Of a DNA stretch of 10,210 nucleotides, positions 1-6,578 are shown in pieces. The number at the start of each line of letters is the position of its first letter. Positions within the stretch are counted from its first letter, which is position 1. A model generated the notes under the pieces. That model worked only from the letters and a program-made list of their open reading frames with translations. It was not told where the DNA came from and searched no databases. The stretch is from NCBI GenBank assembly GCA_910587245.1, contig CAJULX010000045.1:1-10210 (forward strand), given 5' to 3'. This DNA comes from Candidatus Gastranaerophilales bacterium. GTDB taxonomy: Bacteria > Cyanobacteriota > Vampirovibrionia > Gastranaerophilales > Gastranaerophilaceae. Position numbers and translations under genes: made by a program.

Positions 1-21
1 TTAATAAGTTTGTATAAGCCA

Positions 22-40
22 AGAAGATTTAAAATCTTCT
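22..40. repeat. Perfect 9-bp palindrome
   Basis: AGAAGATTT at 22-30 and AAATCTTCT at 32-40 are perfect reverse complements around a single A at 31. The one-base centre makes it a better candidate for a DNA-binding site than for an RNA hairpin. It overlaps the TAA at 40-42 of the short open plus-strand frame. It has no U-tract beside it, so it is not a typical intrinsic terminator. No function is assigned. Confidence 0.35.
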
Positions 41-134
41 AATCGCTTAACTTTTGCTTCTTTGCGAATTATAAATTGAGAATGTACTTTGTTGTTCTTG
101 GCGGTTTCAAACTTTCGTTATCTTCGCCTTTTTG

Positions 135-162
135 ATGTTAACACTTCAAATTTTAATGTCAA
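135..162 (-). promoter_or_regulatory. Leftward sigma-70-type promoter candidate
   Basis: On the minus strand a perfect -35 hexamer TTGACA (162-157) is followed after 16 bp by TAACAT (140-135), with an extended -10 TG one base upstream (TGTTAACAT). Transcription would start near 128 and run leftward out of the window. The transcript contains a GTG-started frame (VLTSKRRR) that stops after eight codons, then a frame with no start codon, so the product may be an untranslated RNA or leader. The site lies downstream of ispE on the same strand. Confidence 0.4.
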
Positions 163-313
163 GAGTTTTTTTTAAATTTGTTTTTTTCTCTTTTATTTTG
201 TTTTGAATGTTCGACATCCGCATCTACTAATTTAAAACAAATAAAAAAATTTTCAAGCACTTTTTTATATGTTTATTACAAAATTGTTACAAAAGCGGAG
301 GTGCCCGGGCGGG

Positions 314-1138
314 CTAATCTGCCTGAATTACTCCATACTCAATGGTTTTCAGGTTTTCAATTATTAAATAATTTTCTTTAAGATGTTCTTTTAAAGAAGG
401 TTCGATAAACGGTTTTAATACAAAAAATGTAGGTCCGGATCCTGACATTTGAAAACCCGCATCATGCAAAAACTTTATTTCGGAATAATGTGGCAAAAGG
501 GCTGCCTCTAAATCATTCGGTAAATCGGAAATACTCTGCATTTCATCAAACCTTTGATAAGCTTCGCGTGCTGAAATTTTCAGATTTTTTGGCTTAATTA
601 AAGTAACGGGAGTATCAAAAAATTCAAGCGGCTCAAGAATTTCGCCCCTGCCCTTGCAGAGTTTTCTGCCGCCTTGAAGGCAAAAATTCAAATCAGAGCC
701 GAGTTTTTGAAGTAAAATATCAATTTTTTCAAAGCAAAGCGGTTCGCCAAAAATTTTATTCAACCCGAAAATTACACCCGAAGCGTTTGTGGAGCCGCCT
801 GCAAGTCCCGCACAGACGGGAATATTTTTTTCTATATATATACGAACTTCATCCGCATGAATATTCGGGCAATTTTCAAGAAATAATTCTGCCGCTTTAT
901 ATGCAATATTTGATGAGTCATGCGGAATTTCGTTTGAATTTGACGATATATTTATCTTTGTCATGCCTGATTTTTTACCCGAAAAGTCATGCCCGCAGGA
1001 TACGTTTATATCTATATAATCAAAAAGATTTATTGCCGCCATAACGCTTTCAATCGAATGAAAACCGTCAGGGCGTTTTACACCTGCTTTAAGTGTTAAA
1101 TTTATTTTAGCGGGAGTTTTAACCTTTATTTTTTTCAT
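314..1138 (-). CDS. ispE: 4-diphosphocytidyl-2-C-methyl-D-erythritol kinase
   Basis: IspE phosphorylates the 2-hydroxyl of CDP-methylerythritol with ATP, a cytosolic step of the non-mevalonate (MEP) isoprenoid pathway. The 274-residue protein is close to the usual family length and shows the GHMP-kinase layout: the N-terminal TPAKINLTL with K11, the ATP-binding glycine loop PVCAGLAGGSTNAS (107-120), the catalytic Asp in LGSDLNF (D149, matching the LGADVP-type motif of the family), and the C-terminal MSGSGPTFF (231-239). The ATG at 1138 overlaps the TGA of the upstream rsmA fusion gene in an ATGA arrangement, so the two are probably translationally coupled and no separate ribosome binding site is needed. 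rsmA and ispE are also near each other in many cyanobacteria and Firmicutes (from memory). No clear terminator follows the stop. Confidence 0.95.
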   Translation of the reverse strand: MKKIKVKTPAKINLTLKAGVKRPDGFHSIESVMAAINLFDYIDINVSCGHDFSGKKSGMTKINISSNSNEIPHDSSNIAYKAAELFLENCPNIHADEVRIYIEKNIPVCAGLAGGSTNASGVIFGLNKIFGEPLCFEKIDILLQKLGSDLNFCLQGGRKLCKGRGEILEPLEFFDTPVTLIKPKNLKISAREAYQRFDEMQSISDLPNDLEAALLPHYSEIKFLHDAGFQMSGSGPTFFVLKPFIEPSLKEHLKENYLIIENLKTIEYGVIQAD

Positions 1139-2580
1139 GCTTCATCCTTTTTATTTGTTTGAGCAGGGTTGAAAAGTTGTATAATATCGGTTATACTGAT
1201 GTTAGCAGTATCCGGTCTGACGAAGGTCAACCCATCAGGGCTAACTTCACTTGCAGCGGATACTGTTTTTATTATCTTTACTTTATGACCGGCATAAATA
1301 TACGGTAATATCTTATTTTTAGGAACATCTATATTAATTTTGATTCCGTAAACTTTGTTTTTATAAATCAATATATTGCAGTACAATTCTTGTCCGAGGA
1401 CTTTATTTGCATGCTTTTCATCAGATTTTATAAAACCTGCAAATACAGAGCTTTCAACAATATGTTTTAAATAAGCATAGGAATTACGTTTGGTATCATC
1501 TCTATAAACTCCTTTTAAAGAGCGGTTTATAGCGGTTTTACTAAACTGCACCTTTCTGCCGTTTGACTTAATTTCTATAATCCCGAGTAAAGGCAGATTT
1601 TCAAATATCCACTCCTTCAAGTCGTTTATTTTTTCAAAATTCGGTACGGAATTTTCTTCAATTTTTATCGGAATAATGTTTTTTTTTAAACCATGCTCTG
1701 AATTTTGAACCTCTTCAAGTGCTTTTGAAAGATTGCAAAAATCTTGAATTGAAAGCTTTTCACCCCTTATTTGAATATCAAAGCCGCATGCTTTAAGCGC
1801 TTCTTCAACATTTAAAAATCCTGCATTTTGAAGCGAATTTTTAATATTTTTTCTTCTTTGAAGAAAAGCGGCTTTTATAGTACGCCTTAAAAGGGGAGTG
1901 ATTTCACATCTTGGTTTATCATTTATTTTTATTTTTACTATAGCGCTGTCTACTTTTGGTGAAGGGTAAAAACACCTTTTTGAAACATTTTTTATAATGC
2001 TGCAGTCTGCCCAGAATTGAGATAAAATAGAGAGCATGCCGTATTCTTTATTTTGCGCACCGTTGTCTGCAATAATTCTTTTTGCTACCTCATACTGCAC
2101 CATCAATATTATTTCATCTGTCATTAAGCGGTTTTTATTTGCAATATCATCAATTTCACCCAATAAATGGGCAATAATGGGGGATGTTATATAATAGGGA
2201 ATGTTTGCAACAATCTTTATTTTTTTACCCTGCAGCTTTTCTTCTTTGAAAATATCTTCAAGGCTTGTTTTTAAAATATCATTATGAATAAGGGTAAAGT
2301 TTTCATATCCGCCGAGGTTTTTTTCCAAAACATTAACAGCATCTTCATCCAATTCGACCGCAACGACTTTTTTTGCGATTTTAACAAGTTTTTCCGTTAC
2401 AAAACCTGCCCCGGGTCCTATTTCAAGCACAATATCATCTTCTTTAACATTTGAAATAATTGTATTTATAATTTCGGGGTTAATTAAAAAATTCTGTCCC
2501 AGACGTTTTTTTGTTCTGAATTTTTTTGCCCTTTGTATGTAAAAAGCACACGACAGCTCTTTTGAGATAACTTCTTCCAT
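1135..2580 (-). CDS. rsmA: RsmA 16S rRNA dimethyladenosine transferase fused to an extra C-terminal domain
   Basis: The N-terminal part (to about residue 300, numbering from a TTG at 2613) is a complete RsmA/KsgA, which uses SAM to dimethylate two adjacent adenines in the 3' end of 16S rRNA. It has RLGQNFL (37-43), SAM motif I LEIGPGAG (63-70), the acidic VELDE (86-90), the catalytic motif IV NIPYY (137-141), FYPSPKVDS (215-223) and LQRRKNIKNSL (251-261). RsmA usually ends here at 260-290 residues. This protein continues in frame for about 170 residues after a low-complexity linker. The tail (about 328-482) resembles LPD3/PBECR-like domains of phage polyvalent proteins, a recognition by eye. 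I chose the ATG at 2580 over the TTG at 2613 and the ATG at 2589 because both earlier codons lie in or before a strong extended -10 box. The resulting protein has 481 residues, with 25 before RLGQNFL, normal for the family. Confidence 0.9.
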   Translation of the reverse strand: MEEVISKELSCAFYIQRAKKFRTKKRLGQNFLINPEIINTIISNVKEDDIVLEIGPGAGFVTEKLVKIAKKVVAVELDEDAVNVLEKNLGGYENFTLIHNDILKTSLEDIFKEEKLQGKKIKIVANIPYYITSPIIAHLLGEIDDIANKNRLMTDEIILMVQYEVAKRIIADNGAQNKEYGMLSILSQFWADCSIIKNVSKRCFYPSPKVDSAIVKIKINDKPRCEITPLLRRTIKAAFLQRRKNIKNSLQNAGFLNVEEALKACGFDIQIRGEKLSIQDFCNLSKALEEVQNSEHGLKKNIIPIKIEENSVPNFEKINDLKEWIFENLPLLGIIEIKSNGRKVQFSKTAINRSLKGVYRDDTKRNSYAYLKHIVESSVFAGFIKSDEKHANKVLGQELYCNILIYKNKVYGIKINIDVPKNKILPYIYAGHKVKIIKTVSAASEVSPDGLTFVRPDTANISITDIIQLFNPAQTNKKDEA

Positions 2581-2587
2581 AGAAACC

Positions 2588-2596
2588 ATTATAGCA
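2588..2596 (-). promoter_or_regulatory. Extended -10 promoter of rsmA-ispE, probably leaderless
   Basis: The minus strand reads TGC-TATAAT at 2596-2588, a perfect extended -10. Seven bases (GGTTTCT) then separate it from the ATG at 2580. Sigma-70 transcription normally starts about seven bases after the -10, so the transcript would begin at or next to the start codon and carry no Shine-Dalgarno. A TTGAAA lies 14 bp upstream, too close for a standard -35, but extended -10 promoters often do without one. The site rules against the TTG start at 2613. Confidence 0.6.
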
Positions 2597-2628
2597 AAAA
2601 TAATTCTTTTCAAACATTATTAGTAAAG

Positions 2629-2678
2629 GGATAAAACCAAACCCCGCAAATATTCAAAATTCCCCGTTTGGCTTATCC
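2629..2678. repeat. Interrupted inverted repeat between divergent promoters
   Basis: The left arm GGATAAAACCAAAC (2629-2642) pairs with the right arm GTTTGGCTTATCC (2666-2678), whose reverse complement is GGATAAGCCAAAC. The arms are identical in two 6-base blocks and differ only in the one or two bases between them. The 23-bp spacer is C-rich at both ends and AT-rich in the middle. The element sits midway between the rsmA -10 and the ligase -10. It could be a shared operator, a hairpin, or a remnant of a small repeat; no second copy is visible in the window. Confidence 0.4.
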
Positions 2679-2707
2679 TGTGCGGCAAAATTTTAAAACA
2701 AAGTTTA

Positions 2708-2716
2708 TGGTAATAT
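2708..2716 (+). promoter_or_regulatory. Possible extended -10 promoter of the glutamate-cysteine ligase
   Basis: TGG-TAATAT at 2708-2716 has the extended -10 pattern and ends seven bases before the ATG at 2724, the same geometry as the rsmA promoter on the other strand. No Shine-Dalgarno is visible ahead of this ATG, so a leaderless transcript is plausible. No convincing -35 hexamer was found, and the hexamer matches the consensus at only four positions, so support is moderate at best. Confidence 0.35.
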
Positions 2717-2723
2717 AAATTCT

Positions 2724-4076
2724 ATGCAAAATATTATAAATAAAGAACAAAATGAAATTTTAAAAATATTAAATCTGCCCACAACAAAAGCGGAAATTAA
2801 AGACTATTACATGCAAAATTGCAAAAAATCCGCTTTAAAAACAGGCCTTGAATATGAAAGAGTATCGCTTGATTCAAGAACATTTGAAACGGCAAAATAC
2901 CAATTTTTATCAGAAATTATCAAAAATTTTGCATTGATGAACGAATGGGAATTAATCATTGATTCGGATATCGTAATAGGTGCAAAAGACGGATTCAACT
3001 CTATTTCGCTTGAACCCGGCGGACAATTTGAAATAAGTCTGGAACCCAAAGAAAACCTTAATGATATTCTTGAAAATATTAATCATTACACAAGGCAGAT
3101 TGATAAACTCGGCGAATATTACAATGTTTCGTTTTTTAATACCGGAATAAATCCTAAAAATACATACCCCGATATTGATATTGTTAAAAAACAAAGATAT
3201 GAAATAATGGCTGAATATCTGCCAAAATCAGGAAAACTGGCACCTGTTATGATGAGAGAAACGGCAGGCGTACAGGCAAATTTTGATTATACATCGGAAG
3301 AAGATGCCATTTTAAAATTAAAAACCGCAGCTTATATCAGCCCTTTTGCGACAGGGTTTTACGCTAACAGCCCGATTAGGGATAATAAATTAAGCGGATA
3401 CAAAAGTTTTAGAGCGCTTGCCTGGAAATATACAGGCGCAGACAGATGTAATTTATTTTACAAAAACCTTATAAATTCAAGAATGGGACAGGGTTTTGAA
3501 GATTATATAGATAATATTCTTGATATCCCCATGTTGTATATCGTAAGAAACAAAAGAATGGTTGAATTAAACGGTTCAATTACCTTTAGAGAATTTATGC
3601 AAAGAGGATATATGGAATATTCAGCTTCCTTGAATGATTATATCTTGCATTCAAGCCTGACTTTCCCTGATATAAGGCTTAAAAACTGCCTTGAAGTAAG
3701 AAATCAGGACAGCCAGAATATTATGGGTGCAATTTCCGTTTGCGCTTTATACAAAGGTATTTTGTATTCTAAAGATGCAATGTATGAAATTATGGAATTT
3801 TTAAAACCTCTAAACCATGATGATCTTGAAATATATGGCATGAACAGCGCGAAATACGGCGTTGATTATATGGCGGATAAATTAAAAATGACGGCAGCGG
3901 ACGCCGCAAGAAGAATTTTTGAAATATCAAGAAAATATTTACCCGATACGGAAAAAGATTTCCTTGATACACCCATATGGCTTTTAAAAAACAGAAAATG
4001 CACAGCTGATATAATTTTAGAAAAAGGCATAGAAGACTCTGAATCACTGTGCAGATATTTAAAGCTCAACAGCTAG
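2724..4076 (+). CDS. gshA: Glutamate-cysteine ligase, plant/proteobacterial type (GCS2 family)
   Basis: This enzyme joins L-glutamate and L-cysteine with ATP to make gamma-glutamylcysteine, the first and committed step to glutathione, in the cytosol. The 450-residue length matches the bacterial members of the plant-type group. Visible family landmarks are GLEYER (41-46), the strand SLEPGGQFEIS (96-106) that carries acidic metal/substrate-binding residues, the central RETAGVQANFDY (178-189), NGSITFREFM (283-292), and the SLTFPDIRLKNCLEVRNQD block (311-329). It stands alone: no gshB is present in the window, so gamma-glutamylcysteine itself could be the end product, or gshB lies elsewhere. The start ATG has no Shine-Dalgarno but lies seven bases after a possible -10. 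Related GCS2 enzymes such as EgtA or other carboxylate-amine ligases are alternatives; the SLEPGGQ-type motif alone does not exclude them. Confidence 0.85.
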   Translation: MQNIINKEQNEILKILNLPTTKAEIKDYYMQNCKKSALKTGLEYERVSLDSRTFETAKYQFLSEIIKNFALMNEWELIIDSDIVIGAKDGFNSISLEPGGQFEISLEPKENLNDILENINHYTRQIDKLGEYYNVSFFNTGINPKNTYPDIDIVKKQRYEIMAEYLPKSGKLAPVMMRETAGVQANFDYTSEEDAILKLKTAAYISPFATGFYANSPIRDNKLSGYKSFRALAWKYTGADRCNLFYKNLINSRMGQGFEDYIDNILDIPMLYIVRNKRMVELNGSITFREFMQRGYMEYSASLNDYILHSSLTFPDIRLKNCLEVRNQDSQNIMGAISVCALYKGILYSKDAMYEIMEFLKPLNHDDLEIYGMNSAKYGVDYMADKLKMTAADAARRIFEISRKYLPDTEKDFLDTPIWLLKNRKCTADIILEKGIEDSESLCRYLKLNS

Positions 4077-4129
4077 CAAATATTATTTCTTTAACAAATT
4101 GTAAAAATGAGGCATGGGGCATGGATATT

Positions 4130-4138
4130 TGATAAAAT
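4130..4138 (+). promoter_or_regulatory. Extended -10 promoter candidate for the kinase operon
   Basis: TGA-TAAAAT at 4130-4138 fits the extended -10 pattern, with transcription expected to start near 4145. No -35 hexamer is seen at the usual distance. Just upstream, GGCATGGGGCATGG (4111-4124) is a short direct repeat of GGCATGG that could be an activator site or chance. The -10 overlaps the left arm of the inverted repeat at 4132-4162. Confidence 0.4.
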
Positions 4139-4162
4139 CTTTTATTAGGATAAAGATTTTAT
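4132..4162 (+). promoter_or_regulatory. 11-bp inverted repeat with the Shine-Dalgarno in its loop, at the kinase start codon
   Basis: ATAAAATCTTT (4132-4142) and AAAGATTTTAT (4152-4162) are perfect reverse complements around a 9-nt loop, TATTAGGAT. The loop contains the only Shine-Dalgarno-like sequence (AGGA, 4147-4150), and the right arm includes the first two bases of the ATG at 4161. As RNA this would expose AGGA but pair the start codon. It needs transcription to begin at or before 4132, whereas the -10 at 4133-4138 would start transcripts near 4145. As DNA the palindrome overlaps the -10 and would be a good operator. Confidence 0.5.
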
Positions 4163-6170
4163 GACAAATATTCTGACAATTTCAAAAAATATTAATCTTA
4201 TAAATGAAATATCATCATATTTTGATGAATATCAATTGCCAAATACCTCTTTTATACATAAAAACGAGGATGAAACCGTTGAATTTATTAAAGAAAACAA
4301 CTTTAATACAATTTTAATTGATGATGATATTGAAGAATTAAATGTTTTTTTAAAAAAAATTAAAAATATTGATAATGAAAATATTTTTATATTTCTTCTC
4401 TATTCAAAAAACCATGATACGGTTGCAGATGCTTTCATTCAAAAGCCCGTTTATAAAAATATTTTGATTTCTACGCTAAATTCTTATTTAAAAATCAAAA
4501 AAAATATTGATAAATTTAAAAATGACAACAAAGAATTAAACAGAAGCCTTTATCAGCTCGATGTTTTATACAATACAAATTCACAGCTTTCAGGAAACCT
4601 TGACAGGGAAAAGGTTTATGAAATTATGTTTGAAACTTTTGAAAAAACCTTGAGCTTTGATACAGCAGCAGCTCTTATGTATCCTCCTCCGCACTCAAAA
4701 TATAATAAAACGGATGGAGCAAGGTTCATTCTTCATGCCTTAAAAAAACCCGAAAATAATGTTTTGGATATTTTAAAAGAAAAATTAATCCAATCCGCAA
4801 AAGAAAACGACGGGGAATTTGATTTTTCAAACCTTATATTTGAAGAATACATAAAACCTTCCTATCAAAATCAAACATATGATATAAAACTTTTAAGCTA
4901 CGATAAACTGATTGCACCGATTAAGGTTAAAGATAAAACATTCGGAATAATTTCAATCTACAGAAATAAACCTTTTTCAAGGGAAGATGTTGTATGTTTC
5001 CAATCAATAGTACATCAAATAGCTTCATATCTTCGCGCGATAAATCTTTATGATGAAATCAAAAATACAAACATGGAATTAAAAAAGCTTGAGCGCATAA
5101 AATCCGAATTTGTATCCATAGTATCGCATGAATTAAGAACCCCCCTCACTCCTATGAATCTTTCACTCGATTTTTTATCATCTCAGCCTTTGGATGAAAA
5201 TTCAAAAAAATCTGTTGAAATGGCAAAAAGAAATGTGGCAAGGCTCACCGGCATGATTGAAGATTTGCTCGACCTTTCAAGGATTGAAACCGGAAAATTC
5301 AGCTTTGAATATAAAAAATATAATATAAAATCTTCTCTTGATTCAATCTGTAAAACTTTTGAAGGACAGGCCAAAACCAAAAATATGGATTTCAGTATTA
5401 ATGCGCAGGAAGACCTTCCCGATATTTACGCCGATTCAAAAAGAATAGAACAAATTCTTGCAAACCTTACAAACAATGCTTTTAAATTTACAAAAAACGG
5501 CGGCAGGATAACCATAAATACAAAATTAATAAATGCGGATGACATTAATAAAAATATTTTAATAGACCCTATTGAACCCCTTAAAGGTGAATATATCAAT
5601 ATTTCAATCAAAGATACGGGCCTTGGAATTAAAGAAGAAAACATAGATAAAATATTTAATAAATTTTCCCAGATTGAAAATTCACTCACAAGAAACGCAG
5701 GCGGCATAGGCCTCGGACTTACTATTACAAAAAACTTTATAGATGCTCATCTCGGTGCAATTTTTGTTATAAGCAAAGAAAACGAAGGTTCTGATTTCAA
5801 CGTGATGTTTCCTGTGTATTCAGAGTATAAATCTTTTTTAATTGATTTAAACGAATCCAAAAAAACCGCAGATACCACAACACTTTTAACCCTAATATCA
5901 AATAATGATTTAACAAATTTTACAGAATTATTAAAAAAAGAAAACATAATAAAATCTTCCAAAAATTCTAAAGAAATATTCACAAAACAAGATGAAAAAT
6001 TTATTTATAAAATTTATTTTAAAAATCTTCAAAAAAGCGCTGCGGAATTTATGGCAAATCAAATTGAAAATGAAATTAATAAATTCAAAAATAGCCCCGA
6101 GGGGCAAAGCCATGCTATATTATTAGAAAAAGATATATTTAAAAAAGAGGATGAAATCCATCCCTTGTAA
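4161..6170 (+). CDS. Sensor histidine kinase: pseudo-receiver, GAF-like, HisKA, HATPase, unknown tail
   Basis: This is a soluble-looking 669-residue histidine kinase with no membrane segment or signal peptide. Residues 1-110 look like a receiver domain: a strand before D54-D56 and the conserved KP at 95-96 are present, but the acidic pair after the first strand is missing (TISKN), so it is probably not phosphorylated normally. A helix (about 110-140) leads to a GAF-like sensor (about 140-295). The kinase core has the phosphoacceptor H323 in VSHELRTPLT, the N box NLTNNAFKF (435-443), G1 DTGLGI (485-490), the F box IFNKFSQIE (498-506) and G2 GGIGLGL (514-520), so it should be active. A charged tail of about 110 residues (555-669) matches nothing I recognise. 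Its response regulator follows 33 bp downstream, making an operon and a likely cognate pair. The ligand is unknown. Confidence 0.9.
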   Translation: MTNILTISKNINLINEISSYFDEYQLPNTSFIHKNEDETVEFIKENNFNTILIDDDIEELNVFLKKIKNIDNENIFIFLLYSKNHDTVADAFIQKPVYKNILISTLNSYLKIKKNIDKFKNDNKELNRSLYQLDVLYNTNSQLSGNLDREKVYEIMFETFEKTLSFDTAAALMYPPPHSKYNKTDGARFILHALKKPENNVLDILKEKLIQSAKENDGEFDFSNLIFEEYIKPSYQNQTYDIKLLSYDKLIAPIKVKDKTFGIISIYRNKPFSREDVVCFQSIVHQIASYLRAINLYDEIKNTNMELKKLERIKSEFVSIVSHELRTPLTPMNLSLDFLSSQPLDENSKKSVEMAKRNVARLTGMIEDLLDLSRIETGKFSFEYKKYNIKSSLDSICKTFEGQAKTKNMDFSINAQEDLPDIYADSKRIEQILANLTNNAFKFTKNGGRITINTKLINADDINKNILIDPIEPLKGEYINISIKDTGLGIKEENIDKIFNKFSQIENSLTRNAGGIGLGLTITKNFIDAHLGAIFVISKENEGSDFNVMFPVYSEYKSFLIDLNESKKTADTTTLLTLISNNDLTNFTELLKKENIIKSSKNSKEIFTKQDEKFIYKIYFKNLQKSAAEFMANQIENEINKFKNSPEGQSHAILLEKDIFKKEDEIHPL

Positions 6171-6194
6171 AAAGTATTGCTAAACAACCGGTAC

Positions 6195-6198
6195 GGAG
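6195..6198 (+). promoter_or_regulatory. Shine-Dalgarno that sets the response-regulator start
   Basis: GGAG at 6195-6198 lies five bases before the ATG at 6204. The frame is open further upstream to a TTG at 6177, but that start would add nine residues ahead of the first receiver strand and has no ribosome binding site. Confidence 0.7.
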
Positions 6199-6203
6199 AT
6201 ATT

Positions 6204-6566
6204 ATGACAAAAATTTTAATAGTGGATGATGAACAGGATATAGTGGAAAGCCTTTCTTTTATGCTGCAGGCTAAAGGATATGAAACAATCTGCGCGTATG
6301 ACGGCGAAGAAGGCTTAAAACTTGCAAAAGAAGCGGCTCCCGATTTAATAATGCTTGATGTTATGATGCCAAAAATTAACGGCTATAAAATATGCCGCCT
6401 TTTAAAATATGACGCCAAATACAAAAATATCCCGATTATTATGCTCACAGCAAGAAGTCAGGAATCAGACAAAACAATCGGCGAAGAAACAGGTGCGGAT
6501 GAATATATTACAAAACCTTTTGAATTCAATGACGTACTTGAAGTTATGCAAAAATATATAAGCTAA
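6204..6566 (+). CDS. Stand-alone CheY-like response regulator
   Basis: The 120-residue protein is a single receiver domain with no output domain. All key residues are present: acidic pair D8-D9 in LIVDDEQD, phosphoacceptor D52 in IMLDVMMP, T82 in IIMLTAR, and K104 followed by P105 in YITKPFEF. It should accept phosphate from the upstream histidine kinase and act through protein-protein contact, as CheY, PilG and PilH do. It lies 33 bp after the kinase stop and 12 bp before the ATPase start, so all three genes are probably one transcript. The ATPase encoded next is an obvious candidate partner, but that is inferred from position only. Confidence 0.93.
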   Translation: MTKILIVDDEQDIVESLSFMLQAKGYETICAYDGEEGLKLAKEAAPDLIMLDVMMPKINGYKICRLLKYDAKYKNIPIIMLTARSQESDKTIGEETGADEYITKPFEFNDVLEVMQKYIS

Positions 6567-6578
6567 GGTATTTTTTTC

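Larger units (their letters stand above)
1..313. other. Left-edge region without a supportable gene
   Basis: No complete gene is supportable here. On the plus strand one frame is open from the window edge to a TAA at 40-42 (14 codons, basic and aromatic residues), which could be the tail of a gene to the left but is too short to judge. On the minus strand a frame of about 37 sense codons runs from just after a stop near 112 down to a TAA at 1-3, but it has no ATG, GTG or TTG. Positions 165-275 are a T-rich then A-rich low-complexity stretch. Positions 298-315 are strikingly GC-rich for this genome and run into the ispE stop codon. A leftward promoter-like site (135-162) and a palindrome (22-40) are listed separately. 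Confidence 0.5.

Noticed and set aside
290..316. Possible intrinsic terminator after ispE (GCCC-GCCC-GGGC on the minus strand)
   Set aside because: The stem is only 4-5 bp with a tight loop, and the only T-run is four bases long and several bases away.
298..345. A stretch resembling the 5' half of a serine tRNA (GGAGGTGCCCGGGCGGGC and following)
   Set aside because: No matching anticodon arm or T-loop follows, and most of it is the ispE 3' end in frame.
178..381. Plus-strand 67-codon frame running into ispE
   Set aside because: Low-complexity T-rich origin, no ribosome binding site, and it is antisense to the real ispE 3' end.
2597..2613. TTG start at 2613 for rsmA
   Set aside because: It is part of a -35-like TTGAAA upstream of the extended -10, has no ribosome binding site, and adds residues not expected before RLGQNFL.
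6094..6105. GCCCC-GA-GGGGC inverted repeat near the end of the histidine kinase gene
   Set aside because: A two-base loop and no T-run; it lies inside coding sequence that reads through normally.
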